Assembly: GCA_030549175.1 (NCBI GenBank)
Contig: JAUKUA010000004.1
Span: 4,154,001 to 4,218,000, forward strand
Source of the DNA: Lasiosphaeris hirsuta
Taxonomy: Eukaryota; Ascomycota; Sordariomycetes; Sordariales; Lasiosphaeriaceae
Reading direction: 5' to 3'
DNA length: 64,000 nt
Under the pieces are notes generated by a model, which did no database searches, was not told where the DNA came from, and was given only the letters and a program-made list of their open reading frames with translations. Below are positions 34,742 to 46,792 of this stretch, one piece after another; the stretch's first letter is position 1, and the number at the start of each line of letters is the position of its first letter. Position numbers and translations under genes: made by a program.

Positions 34742-36243
34742 ATGAATATCTTCGCCCGCCGTGTACCGTCCGTCCGCCGGCCCCACTTGCTCGGCAAAGT
34801 CATGCTAAGCACTGCCGCACATGGTCCGGCCGGCCTTGGGATGACTATACCACCCGGCTTCAACATCAGGGCGGCTCAGGTGGCCCCGGCCAGTGTCTCA
34901 CACCGTCCTTACGGTCCCAGCACAGGTGGCGTTGGGAACGAAACGATGCCACCGGGGTTTAAGGCTGAGGTGGCGCAACTTGACACATTCAAGTTGCCCG
35001 AACACGCCACAGGGTCCCTCAGCAATCGACGACTTGGCAGGGCCTTGGTTGACGCCTGGCGACGTGACGGTATCATCCAAATTGCGATGAGTGATGCCCA
35101 AAGGGAGCTCTGGGAAGACGCAAAAGCCGCCAGCCATCGCTTCTTTCGAGAGCCTCACGGCGAAAAGGCGGCCTGTGTCGACTCGCAGAGCTATGCCGGT
35201 TACATCGCATCAGGTGAAGAAGTAACTGACGGAATTGCCGACTATTCTGAGATATTTACCATCACCAAGGACCTCGGCCCATCAGATCCTCGCGTTCGCG
35301 CCAGGTGGCCCTGCCATGGCTCCTGCCCATGGCCTAACATCAATATGAAGGAGCCTATGGCACGTTACAACGAAGACCTGGGTATCCAGGGCGAAAAGCT
35401 GCTCCAACTGGCCGAGCTTGGCCTAGGCGTATCGCCGGGGTCCTTGACACGCTACACCCGCGATGGCTGGCATCACACAAGAGTCCTTCGGTAAGCCCAG
35501 CCAATCTCCGTGATACGTTCCCTCTGATCAATCGGCTTGTCTCACACGCCGTGCCTCGCAGGTTCCCCCCGCGCAACGCAACAAACGGGAAGGGCAAGGA
35601 AGGCCGCGGGATTGGCTCTCACACCGACTACGGCTTGCTAGTTATCTCTACTCAAGATGAAGTTGGAGGTGAGCAACGATTGATACGTGTCAAGACTATG
35701 CAGGATGACTGACATCTCTATGCCAAGGTCTCTTCATCCGTCGTCCTAGTCACAAGGAACGATTTGCCAACTGGGAGAAGAGTGCGGCAGGACTACGAGA
35801 AGACGACGATGGTTGGGTGTACATTCCTCCCGTAGAAGGCGTCCACACTGTGATCCTTGGTAAGCAAAGCGAAGCCCAAGCTGTGATTTGAGGCATTGAC
35901 TTACGAAGATACCTCAGGGGATATGATGCAGTATATCACCCACAATTATCTCACCGCAACTCCGCACAAAGTCGGTTTGAACACGCGAGAACGGTTCGCA
36001 TTTGCATACTTCCACGAGCCTAGCTTCCAAGCTGTCGTAAGGCCTCTCGAGGGTGGCTGCGGCGGCATGCTGCATGACTCATTTGAGGATTATGAGGGGA
36101 TTCACTATGGCACTCATTTCACGAACATGTTCATGCGAAATTACCCCGATCGCATCACAACGAAACGTCTCATTGCAGAGGACCGATATAAGCTGCTGGC
36201 CGAGAAGGAACTCCGCACGATGGACTCCGTCCCCGCCTCCTAA
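34742..36243 (+). CDS. efe: 2-oxoglutarate/Fe(II) oxygenase, ethylene-forming-enzyme (EFE) type
   Basis: Predicted enzyme that breaks 2-oxoglutarate into ethylene and CO2 and, in a side reaction, hydroxylates L-arginine to guanidine and pyrroline-5-carboxylate. Four exons (34742-35490, 35562-35668, 35728-35859, 35918-36243) give 437 residues. From about residue 78 the chain follows the bacterial EFE (350 residues) almost end to end. The iron triad is His270, Asp272 and His346, with Arg355 for the 2-oxoglutarate carboxylate. The arginine-site features are also present: GEEVT (158-162), WHHTRVLR (Arg247), HTDYGLL and YPDRITTKR. The first 75 residues are extra: Arg-rich, without acids until about residue 67, and like a mitochondrial presequence. 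Unlike ordinary plant-type ACC oxidases it keeps the whole EFE motif set. It is convergent with the NLR-like gene. Activity is inference. Confidence 0.9.
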
Positions 36244-37694
36244 TGTCTGTTACTTCTTATCTTTTGGGCTTTGGAAACACAGCATGGCGGTTGGCGTTAT
36301 CGGCGGAAATCTACTGGCGGTTGGGCAGTTACCCGGTCTTGTTTTTATGTACTAGATGTATATGGGCGTCTTCTGTTTGCTGCAGAGTGTTGTATTTGAC
36401 TGTATCGTCTAATTTTCATCATGTGTGGAGGCTATTTGATCCTGCTCTGTTGATCATGTCCTGACGGGTCCTGTCGTGTCCAAGTCCAACCCCTCGATGA
36501 GAGTTGTAGGCATGGGGGATATGATGTCAAGCTGAAAAGGAACTCACATGCCATGAAGTCGGTGAAGGTGAAACCAACCAGCCATGTCTCGCACCGAGTT
36601 CCGGACACTGATACCTTGAAGAGCTCGCTATTGATGTTTAGCCTCGCGGTAGAGGGCGATCCCCCCACGGCCAAGACATGTTTACCAACTAACCAACATG
36701 AGGTGGACAGCCACAGGCAATATGAAACCTCGTCTCGAGCGCCCTCGCTGATAGGGCCCAGATCTCAAACATGTTCGCCCCAAACAAGCGCCATCGGCCG
36801 ACCGTTTAGCCTCTCCTCCCAAAGGGGGTTCATCCCTGGACCGTTGGCGATATTGCAGCTCACTCTACCCAGTAGCCGGATGCATGTCTATGTCTGTCTC
36901 TCTCCCTCTTTGTGCTGGGGCGGGGCGGGGTAAGGTGCTGGGCTCGGTGTACCGTTGGGAGTCTTGGATTTGCGGGGAGGCCTCGTTTGTGTGCAGCCTG
37001 AGATTCTGTGCGAGGGCAGGGGTTGGGTTTTGGGTTGGGTTTTTCGTTTTGGCTCCGTCTGGGGAGGAGGAGGGTTCACTTTTCGGCTGGAGTTGCTCGG
37101 GGTGGTGTGTGTTTGGTGGTGGTGTCGGAGGGTTGGGTCTGTTGGCTACGTTTGGGCTGGCCCCTTTTGCTCTGCCTGTGGTGCTGGGTGTGTCTGTTTT
37201 GGGTCGTGGTGATGATGCCGTCTGACGGCGGCGGACCAGTTGATAATGTAATGCATGGTGGGTTCTTTAGCCTATACGGCCGGCTGCTGGTCCTGCTTTG
37301 AGAACTTTGTGAGTTGGGCAGAAGTTGGGGATGGGCTAGGTGCGCAGCGTAGGAACTTGGGAGCATGAGGTGACTTGTGACAGTGTTTAACAGAGATGGA
37401 AAAGATGTATATAAACATGTGAGTCTACATAAATATGGGATACAGTAAACCAAGAAACAACAGGGGAAATACCGTAGTGGCTCCTAGAGTTTACAACAAA
37501 GGAAAACAGAATGAGTGTCGTTGGATCCCCTCCCCCCGGTCCTAACCTTGGACTAGCAGCCCGCACCCAAAGCAACCCCCGAGCACCCCATTACATTAAT
37601 GTCCTGATACTATCATGCCTTGCCCACCAACACCAGCAATGAGCCCATAAGTACCGTCTCATAATAACCCATTTCTTCTCTACAATCCCACTCA
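36244..37694. other. Intergenic between convergent genes, with a strongly G/T-skewed block
   Basis: About 1.45 kb between convergent stops. The part at about 36890-37220 is extremely rich in G and T on the plus strand and holds a clear G-quadruplex motif. Open frames there reflect skew, not coding. Confidence 0.55.
37019..37039 (+). other. G-quadruplex-forming motif
   Basis: Four G runs with short T loops (G4-TT-G3-TTTT-G3-TT-G3) in a G/T-skewed block. A second G-rich string (GGGGCGGGGCGGGG) sits at about 36915-36930. The motif is plain; any function is inference. Confidence 0.7.
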
Positions 37695-40600
37695 TCAAGC
37701 AAGCAGCCACTCCTGGCTCGCAACCAACACGTGGTCAACGGTCTTGCTCCACCTCGACTTGACAACCACCCCATTGCCATTTCCATTGCCGTTGTGGGCA
37801 TGGCCATGGGTATGCCCCTCGTCATCGCCAGCCTCCAGCCGCCACTCCCACTCCCTCGGCCCCACATACTTGCCAATCATGTCATCCGGCTTGTCCTTGT
37901 TGGCCGCCGCGGCCTTGGCCCACGTGTCGGGCGCCGTGACCTGCAGTCCGGCCTTGCCGAGCTTGCTCTGCAAGCGCGCGTGCAGCGCCGTGAACTCCTG
38001 CTCCGGCTTCGTCCACTTGCCGAAGCGGACGTAGCTGCGCTTGAGCAGCTCAAACGACCAGCTGGCCGTCTTGACGAGGTCCTCGGGCTTCGCCTGGGGC
38101 ACGGCGGCAGCGGAGCCATTCGTCTTGGTCGCAGAGGAGCCGTTGGCGTGGGAGTAGTAGATGGTCGCCTTCGCCTTGGCGGCGTACCACTCGCTGTCGT
38201 CGCGCAGGGCAGCCTCGATCTCGCGCAGCATCTGCTCGTGCAGCGCCATGGCACGGTCGATGCGGTTGTCGGATGTGTACAGGGCGGCGAGCATCTGCGT
38301 CATCTCGACGGTGACGGAATCGAGCACGCCGCGGGAACGGCGTAGGTTGTAGCACATGGTGTCGCAGAGCTCGATCGCGGCGGGCAGGCGACTGGCCGCC
38401 ACGTGTGCATGTACCATGAGCCGGCCGACGCTGAGCACACGGCCGGCATCCCACGTCTTTTGGACTTCGCGGGATTGCCAGAGCTTGAGAAGAATAGCCT
38501 AATAATTGTCAGTCCGTGCTCGTGGTCCAGGGGTAATTGGGCAAAAAGGGGTGGTTTGCTTGGGGGTACATACCTCGAGTTCGGTGTAGTTCTGCTGGCT
38601 CCCGAGAAGTCTAACGATGCCGCTGAGATCCTCAAATCGCAGCCGGACAAAGTCGATCTTGTTAGCCCGGAAGATGGCCAGTGCCTCAACCGTGATCTCC
38701 TTGGACAGCTTGAGGTACTCGGCCCACAGGCTAGGGTCATTCGGCTTCCGCACATCGATGCCAGCCATAAACTCGGCCAGCTTGTATGCATACTGCACGC
38801 GCTGCAGAGTCCCGTAGAAGCCCTGCTTGTTGGCAAAATGGAAGGTGCACTTGGCCACCTCGAGGGCCTTCTTGAACTCGCCTGCCTCCAAGAGGTGGGC
38901 GACCTTGGAGTTACCAGCCCTGCAGACCAAGGCGGCAAAGTCGACTTGGGCATAGTCCTTGCTTAGAATCGAGAGAACAGCTAGGTAGAAAATGCGCGTG
39001 TAGTCGTCGTGAGTCTTGATGACCCCCGAATACTTGGTTTTGAACACGCTGTACAGCTTCTTGTCAAGGATGATGATCATCTGCTCCTGTTTCTGCTCAA
39101 CCCAAAAGGCGCGCAGCTTAGCACCATACTCGAGAACGACCTCGATTCTGGTTTCCGTCTCGGTGACCTTCCTGTACTGCTCGTACAGGGTGATCTCCAA
39201 AAGTGTGGCAGCCATCAGCTCCGAGTAGGTCAGCATGATCTTCTCAGTCAGGTGCCGCTCAAAAGCAACCAGGAAAACAAAGGCCGCCCTGGCGATGGAT
39301 GCGTCCACCTTGAGAACAACGTCCGTGCTGAGCTCGAAGTCCCGGCCGAAGATGGTAAGGTGCCTGAGATGTCGAACCAACTGGAGGCCAAGCGTTACCA
39401 GACCAGCGCTGATGTAAATCGATGCCAGAGTCGATGCAGCGTAGTAGAGGGACACGGATCCGCAAGTGGCCGTGACGATGCCGATGAAAGACTCCTGGAG
39501 GAGCACAATGATTTTGCTGTGGGTTTCTTTGCCGCCGAGCCTCTGGTACAGGATAATGATGTCCTTAAGCTTGAGCAACGTCTTCTCATGCCAGCAGCCG
39601 TACTTGATCTTCAGCTGGGCATAGACTTCAAGGCAGAGGAAAATAGCCCGCTCAATCGTCGTGGTGGTGGCTGTTCCCCCGGAGGTGATAATTGTCACCA
39701 GAACCTTTGAAAGGCGCTTCTTGACTGTCTTGATGGTCGTTTCCGTGACTGTGGTGGTGGTTGTCTTGGTCGTTGTGGTGCGTGTGATGACTTCCTCATA
39801 GATCGTGACAGACTCGTGATGGTGCTTCTCGTACCGCCCGCAGACCCCAGCCAGGGCGATCATGGCTATAATGACAATGTACGCAGAGGCCCCGAAAACG
39901 ATAGTGACGGTCTCGCGAAACTTGACAGAGATCTCGTAGAGGACAGAGATGCCCACCTTCGCGTGGAACTCGAGCACATACACGTACTTCTCGTAGATCA
40001 GCTGGATAACCTCTTCCGAGAATCGGCACTCCTTGTGGTGATGGACAAACGTCTCCCACAGAACAGCACAGATATGCTGGAGCTCCATCCAGCTCTTCCG
40101 CTCGTGGTAGTACGTCACCAAGATCACGGCCGCCTCGAACGCATCATGGTGGCAGTGCTTGAGGCCCTTGTTGAGCACCGTGACAATCTCGATGTAGTAC
40201 TCGTACGCCTCAGCGCGTCCCAGAAGTCTGCAGTGGGACGCCAGGGCATACAGGATCTTGATCGTCAGCTTGTGAGAGTGGCCCAACTGCTTCTTGTACC
40301 TGGCAAGCAGCTCAATGTAAATCTCAATGACCCTCTCGTGGCGATGGTGTTCTTCGTAAAATGCGATGAGCACGGCCAGAGACTCCTCGATTCTGACGTC
40401 TGTGATCTGGAGCGAGCCAAGGCAGGCATAGTAGATGCGCAGGTAGATGGCCTCGGCCTTGTCAAAGGATCTTTGTCGGTGGTAGCAGATTGCCAGGCGG
40501 GTCGCAATCAGTATGCATTCAGAGACAAAGTGCTCCGACAGCTTGACATGCACATCAACGGTCAGGATGGCCTTCCAGGTGATCTCAAGTGACCGTTTTA

Positions 40601-43600
40601 TCGTGGTTTCAGCTTGCGTCCAGTTTCCTAGCTTGATGTAGAGATTGGCGAGGGCGAGGCACGAGTTGAAAAAGACCAAGTCGACCTTGCCCTTCTTACA
40701 TCTGGTATAATGCGTCTCGAAGATCTCGCGCACCACGCTTTCGGTGACCTCGGTCTTGGTTGTCGTCGTGGTCTTGGTGGATACGGTGGTCTCAGTGATC
40801 TCCTCAACCACCTCGGTGATGAGGACAGTCGTTTGCACGGCATCGTCGTCGGTGACAGTGCCCTTGCTCTTGAACCACCCCCAGACCTTGGTAAAGACGG
40901 AAATGGCTATCTCGAGAAGACCAAATGCCTTGAACAAAACGCCGACCTCTCTGATGAGGACGATGATGGTCTTCTCCTCGAAGCTGTGGTGCTCATACTC
41001 AACCCATAAGCAAATAAGGATGGTGGTGGCCTCCTCAACGCGCTTCAACCTCTGGAGAAACCTGACGTACTCAATTGCAATGTTGATCTTCAAGACGTGC
41101 AGGGATATTGAGGTTTTGATCCGGCAGATGGTTGACATGCGGCTCCAAAGCGTGATGTAGATTCTCTCAGCCAGGAACCACTGCTTCTTGGACTCGTAGA
41201 AGAGAGCAAGGCGAAGGAGAATAGAGATTCGGCGCTCGTCAAACTCATCCAGCTCCTCGATTGTCTCTAGATAGAAACGAGCGTACTCGTCAATCTCTTC
41301 CTGCTTGGTCTCGCCCTTGAGAACAATATCGAGACCGCCAAGATGCTCGCACAGGCGACGAGCCTGGGGCGACTTCTTGCCGAAAACAACAATGTAAATC
41401 TCGTAGAGCTCCTTGTATATCACGGTGGTCCTGTACTCCTCCTTGATGTCGACGTAGAGCTTGGCGAGTATCTCCAACCACTTGATGACAAGCTCGCTAG
41501 TCTTGCCGTGCTTCTCCTTGCAGATTTCAATCATGAGGATTATCATGTGCTCTCGGTAAGTCACAATCTCAGTTCGAGTTGTGATGGTGATGGTCTCGGT
41601 GTACTGCAGGAAGTAGTTTGTGCAGGTTGCAACGACAGCGTGGAAGGCCGACAGGATGACCTTGCCGAGTGTTGCGGCCCTGTAGAAGCAGACAGCTCCA
41701 GTCACAGGCTCGGATGTTGAGGCGTGAATATTTCCGAGGATGATCAGCGTCTGCAAGACAACGATGTGCTTCTCGCCAAAGCAGGCCTCGCGGACTTTGA
41801 GGGAGAAGCTGTGGTGCTCGATAAGACTCGTCGTGGACACTCCGTAGTGGCAGCTTGATCTTTCTAGGAGAGCAAAGCGACACGAGTTTGGATACACCTC
41901 GTGAAACTCTTTTGATAGTAAAAGCTCCCCGTTCTCTCCGAAGAAGCTCGACGCCTGGAAGTGAGTCTGCCAGTGACGCACTGCATAGTACAGCAGCGCA
42001 TTCGATCGGAAGGCCTCGTCAACGACCTTGTCCCCAAGCAACTCAAACGACGGCTCGCCGCCATCGGACACAGTGAGCTTGGAGTAGAGGAGAAGTGCCA
42101 ACGTCAGATGGCGATGGGCATCCTTGACGGAAGGAAGCGATTTGCCCATCAGGGTCTGTATGTATGCTCGAATGGCCTTGCTCTTGAAGTGAACGCTGCC
42201 ACTCTCAATCACCACAATATCTCCGCAACTCGACTTGATGTGCTTCGGAACATTGACATCAGCTCCGAAGCGGCGGGTGTGGACGTTCAAGCGGAGGAGT
42301 TCTCCTAACTCCGCAACCGTCAGAGGCCGGTCTGCGGCCAACATGAACGACAACAGGGATTGGGTGATCTCGGTCTTCAGAGACAGGCCAGACACCAATT
42401 TCTTGAGTGCTTCATCTAGGCCAGCGCTGATGCCGCGTGCCGTCTTGAGGAAAGCATCCGGCGACGGCTCCTTGACGAGGAGTCTAGCCATAACATAGGC
42501 CCAGATGAAGGATGTCTTAGCCCTGTCGGTGAGCTCTTGCACGACCTTCTCTCTATCCTCGGGGGTAAACTGAGAGAATGAGGGAAGGTCAGAGAATGAC
42601 TGCCGGAAATATGCCTTAATGTCGGCCTGCACGTGTTGGGGTGTGATTATGAAGTGGCTGCAGCCTTCGCTCAAATGGGAAATGGCCTTCGAGAGAGTGA
42701 TCATGCGGATACTCTTGAACTTAGAGATGGACTCGCGCAACGTCTTGTGGAACTCCAATGGCGTTTTTCCGCCCGTGACCTCGTGGAAACCATCTACAAT
42801 GATGACTAGGCTGTTGTTCCTGTCGTTCAGAGTTCGAAGTCCGGATTCCAAGGTAGCCCAAAGTGATGCCTCGAGCTTTGAGGGAGAGTGGTGCTTGTCG
42901 TATGCCTCGAAGGCACCGGCAAGTTTCTCGTAGAGAACGGCGTCGCCGACATTCTTTTCGAGAAGTTGAAACAAGATGCTCTTGAGGAAAGCGAGCGGCG
43001 TACATTGACTTGGCGAGTCAAAGGCTGGGTTTTGTTAGCAGGCAGCAGTGCATTCAGAGGTGTGGTTGGAGACTCACGAAATGTGTAGTTGAGCGTTGAG
43101 AACTGTGTGTGGTTCAGAGGACGTTGAAGTCGCTCTTTGATCCACCCAGCGAGAACTGTCTTTCCAGTGCCCGGCTCTCCGGTGATGGTCAGGGTTTTGT
43201 TGCTGGTCCGGAAGAACTCGACCAAGGGGCTCTTGAGCCACTCGCATGTGTCTTCAGCCCGCTTCATGCTCTCGGCAATCTGGTCATAGAAGGCGCCCTT
43301 GATAGAGCGGTCGTGCTTCAGTCTTCGGCGGACCGCGTCCAGGCTGAGGTTGCTGTGGCGGTAGCCCAGCTTAAGCGACCACATCTTGGCCGTGATGAGG
43401 TCTCGCCTCTTGTAAATGGCAGCCACTGCGTCTCCGAAGGCAGCGTCGAAGTTGATGGTGACGGACTTGCCGGCAGCAAGCTTGCTAATCTCGCCACGGT
43501 AAAAGACGGAGATGGTGCCGACCAGGTCGACAACGTCGCAGTACAGGTTCGCGACCGTCTCCTTGACCTCGCGCGAGGCGTGGAAGATCTCGTGGATCTG

Positions 43601-44339
43601 GCTGACGTGCAGGAGCATGAGTGCCAGCTCGTACAGAGCCTGGAATGTCGGCAGCAACGCCTGGGCCTGCTGAGGTCCGATCTGCGGCTACGTGTCAGCC
43701 CTTGCATGTTGAGGATGTGCGAACAAAACATACCTCGAGCAAAATCTGTGTGCTACCCAGGACTGTGATGGAGGCTGACTCAGTGCCAGGACAGAATTGG
43801 CCGACGCCGACGCCGAAGCGCCATAACTGGAAGCCGAAGTATTGTGCCGCCCTCAGAACACGGTCCCAGTCGCTACCACGCCGGGGCATGTGAATGAGGC
43901 GCTCATCTGAGATATACTCGAGGTATGAATCGAGTGTCATCGTCTTGAAAAAAGCGTCGTTGTAGTCACCCAGCCCGCAAATGTGCCCGCGGATGATACG
44001 CGCCGTCTCGACGACACGCGTCAGTTGAATGGTGGTGGAGGAGTGGCTATTCGATGTTGTCGATGTCACCACTGAGAGGGCGTCCTCGGCAAGCGAGAGT
44101 GTCTTGTCAGAGTGCGACGAGGCGCCATCGCTGATGGTGCCGGCGAAAACACTGACATCGTCGGTTGACTTGGGGAGCTTCTTGGAAGATAGGCCCTTGG
44201 CCGACTCCTGCAAGCCGGCGCGAATGGTCTCCATGACTGACCGGCCCGGGGTGTTGTGTAGTTCCTCGCTGGCGTCTTGATCAAGGGACGATGCCGAATT
44301 GCGCTTCCTGACCAACAAGTTCTTCCGCAAGCTCAGCAT
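37695..44339 (-). CDS. NLR-like STAND ATPase with tetratricopeptide-like repeats, 2154 residues
   Basis: Predicted signal-transduction ATPase of the fungal NACHT/NB-ARC type, the architecture used for non-self recognition and programmed cell death. Four exons (44339-43734, 43681-43078, 43024-38574, 38498-37695) close in frame. Residues 1-110 are Ser/Thr-rich and probably disordered; 120-360 are helical. The P-loop is GEPGTGKT (370-377) and the Walker B strand is SLVIIVDGFHEV with Asp481. After a winged-helix-like part (to about 680) come some 1300 residues of paired helices of about 40 residues that read as degenerate TPRs (for example AEAIYLRIYYACLG, ERVIEIYIELLARYKK). Two Thr-rich inserts interrupt them near residues 1145 and 1490. 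The C-terminus has a His/Gly/Asn-rich loop and ends in KTVDHVLVASQEWLLA. The start is the first ATG of the frame; the N-terminal effector type is not recognised. Confidence 0.9.
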
Positions 44340-46792
44340 AGTCGAGCAAAGAGTGTAAAACGGAAGAGGCTCGTCGGACAAGAAAGGCGAGGGGTTTCTC
44401 TGGACAACGACGGATTCGCTCTGGTCATTATATACACTATCTGGTACGTGTCGGAGGGGAACCCGGGACACACAATCCCACCGGGAAGGGGTTCAGGGGT
44501 ACCACATTGAGCCCCTCGGGCGCCCTCGTCTGCTGGGCTCAGGGATGTGTTTGATTTCGACAGCATTGTCTCGGGTCTGGCAAGACTAGTGCCGTAGTGA
44601 TGGTGCGTGGGATGTCCAGCTCGGGGTCGACTCTTCGCCGGTGGCTGATGGAGCTGGACTTGATTCGAGCTTCGAGTCGGGAACGTCGGGACGTGGGATC
44701 GCCAAAAGGAGATTGGTGTTGAGCAGAAGAAAGTTGGGCGAGAAGCCTGGATTCTGGGCTGTCTGGCGATCGATATTGGCCCGTGTTTATTCGACGTTCA
44801 TTCAACTTCAGGTGTCCAGATGCAATGGTGCAAGCCACAGCTAGCCTCATCCGGGCGGTTGGCCAGGGCCATGAGCGCCATCGAGCGCCGCCAACACAGC
44901 TCATGCACACAGCTGCAGGGGACGCGCAGCGAATATTCGCAGGGGCCAGTCAGGGGTTGAAGATCTCGTGGGGTTCTTGGGATTCCGCTGGGATTTGTTC
45001 TGGTGCGGCCCGCGAACGGAAGTGGCGTTTTGATGGCTATTGTGGGCATTACCTGTCAGGGGCATAATCTTGGCGTCCAATATCGTGTAAGGAAGCGCGC
45101 CTGGACCTCAATAGGGCTCAGCTGAGCCAGGCAACCAGGCTAGCCAGACCCAATCTAGGACTAACACCCGGCCATTTTGCTGTCTCCTGGCGCGCTTCGA
45201 GGCCATGTGCCCTGGGGTAAGAGCCATCCAGGTGTTAAAAAAATCCCTGGAAAGTGCAGATGGCAGACAGATGATGTGATCAGCTCCTTGAGAGTGCCTC
45301 GAGCCATCTCTACAGCCTGCAATTCCATGCGTTTTCAATTTATTTTTTTTTATTTTTTTTTATTTTTAGGATCCATGACTTGCATGCAGTGCCCCTCCTC
45401 CATCCCACCTTCCGGTAACAAAATTTGGATTCCCGGGAGTTGTGGTCAGGACACAAGGTGACTCGAGCTGGGCGACATTGGTACATCACTTTACCCATAT
45501 ACTCTATAAGGGACACCCTAAGATCGATTGATGACTGAGACCATGGCTGATAGCATTACCTCCAATAAGTTACCTGATATCAGAGACTAGGGCCTACTAG
45601 AAAGCCTTCGCAAGTTCGAAAAGCAGTGCTGAGCACCTATCCCGTTATAACCATTTGGAGGTGATTACGGAGAACTTGAAGTTGACGGGGTGGCCTTTAT
45701 TTAGTTGATTTTAGGGTGAAGTTAGGATATGAAGGGAAGATGTGTGCGTACCTTACTTATTAGGTAGATGCGACGTCCAGTGCACAAAAGAATGAAAGCC
45801 AGGAACACATCCATCAATAGCAGTTCTATCATTGTTTGCGGACTGGCCCTGCACAAAGCTGCACTGCAGCGTCCAGCCCTCTAGCTTCTCGAAGATTGCC
45901 ACAGTGTCAACATCGTGAGACAGGTTGAGTACGGGTAGATAGTTGGCTAAGTTAGTAAGCACTCTAGGAAGTTCCCGTCGCGTTTGAGTCTCCCTTGCTA
46001 TCCCGGTATGGCCTGCCACCGGCTGGGCATGCCGCTTCCATCACACATGGACTTCAGATGTCCATCGTCCTGGGCTAGTTCAGGGTAAGGTAATTCCCGT
46101 CGCTCCTTCCCAAAACACCGGGATTCGAGGCCCCCGTACTCCACTAGCGCGAGTCTAACCCCCCCCCCCCCAACTCGCCAGTCTGTTTTCCGCTTCCAGC
46201 TCTCGAGGTCGAATTCTCGCTCGAAAGGTTTGCTCAAGCGCTCAAACTCTACCCCCTAGTTCTCAACACCGCCAACCATTCATAACCAATAGCTAATGTG
46301 TATTTGGTTCGGAACTGGCCGATCTATTTCAAATGAAGTCAAAAGAGGAGGAACCACATGGTTCGTTACCTGATTATCGCCAAGGACAAGCAAACGGCAA
46401 AAGGCCGCCTCAATGAGTCGATTAGCTGATGAAACTTAAAACTATTCCAAGCACCTACTAGACGCCCGTCCTGATATATTTTCAATCCACCCGTTTACAC
46501 TAATTGGAGTTCTGATACTTACATCTCAGTCACCAACCTATCTCTACCGAAGCCACCCGAGTCTCTCGACGTAGATGTTCGACGCCAGAACGGCGCTTGG
46601 TACACCTTGCAGCCTTTACTAGGTACTCTAGCAAAGCATTGAGGTTCAGTACGGCACTTACATGCCACCAGGTGAAACAGAATCGGATATATGGTGCTTG
46701 ACACAAAGCTCAGTTTCTTACTAGACGTTGCAATTCCGTATGAATTCCACCAGCTCGGTACCTCACTGGTAATCCTATAACTTGAATTATCC
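44340..46792. other. Gene-poor region, 2.45 kb
   Basis: No supported gene. It starts with the promoter of the NLR-like gene and includes a poly-T-rich repeat at 45341-45370 and a C run near 46159-46171. Confidence 0.5.
45341..45370. repeat. 10-bp T-rich tandem repeat
   Basis: The unit tatttttttt occurs twice with a partial third copy, in the gene-poor region upstream of the NLR-like gene. Confidence 0.75.

Noticed and set aside
34742..36243. Ordinary ACC oxidase or gibberellin-type oxygenase
   Set aside because: The arginine-site motifs and overall collinearity follow EFE, which these families lack.
36884..37225. 113-codon frame resembling a hydrophobic protein
   Set aside because: Gly/Val/Trp/Phe content simply reflects G/T skew; all three plus frames look similar.
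37731..38345. 204-codon plus-strand frame
   Set aside because: Antisense to the last exon of the NLR-like gene; Leu/Arg/Val-rich shadow.
39816..40592. 258-codon plus-strand frame
   Set aside because: Antisense to the NLR-like gene, whose own frame is continuous with motifs; shadow of biased codons.
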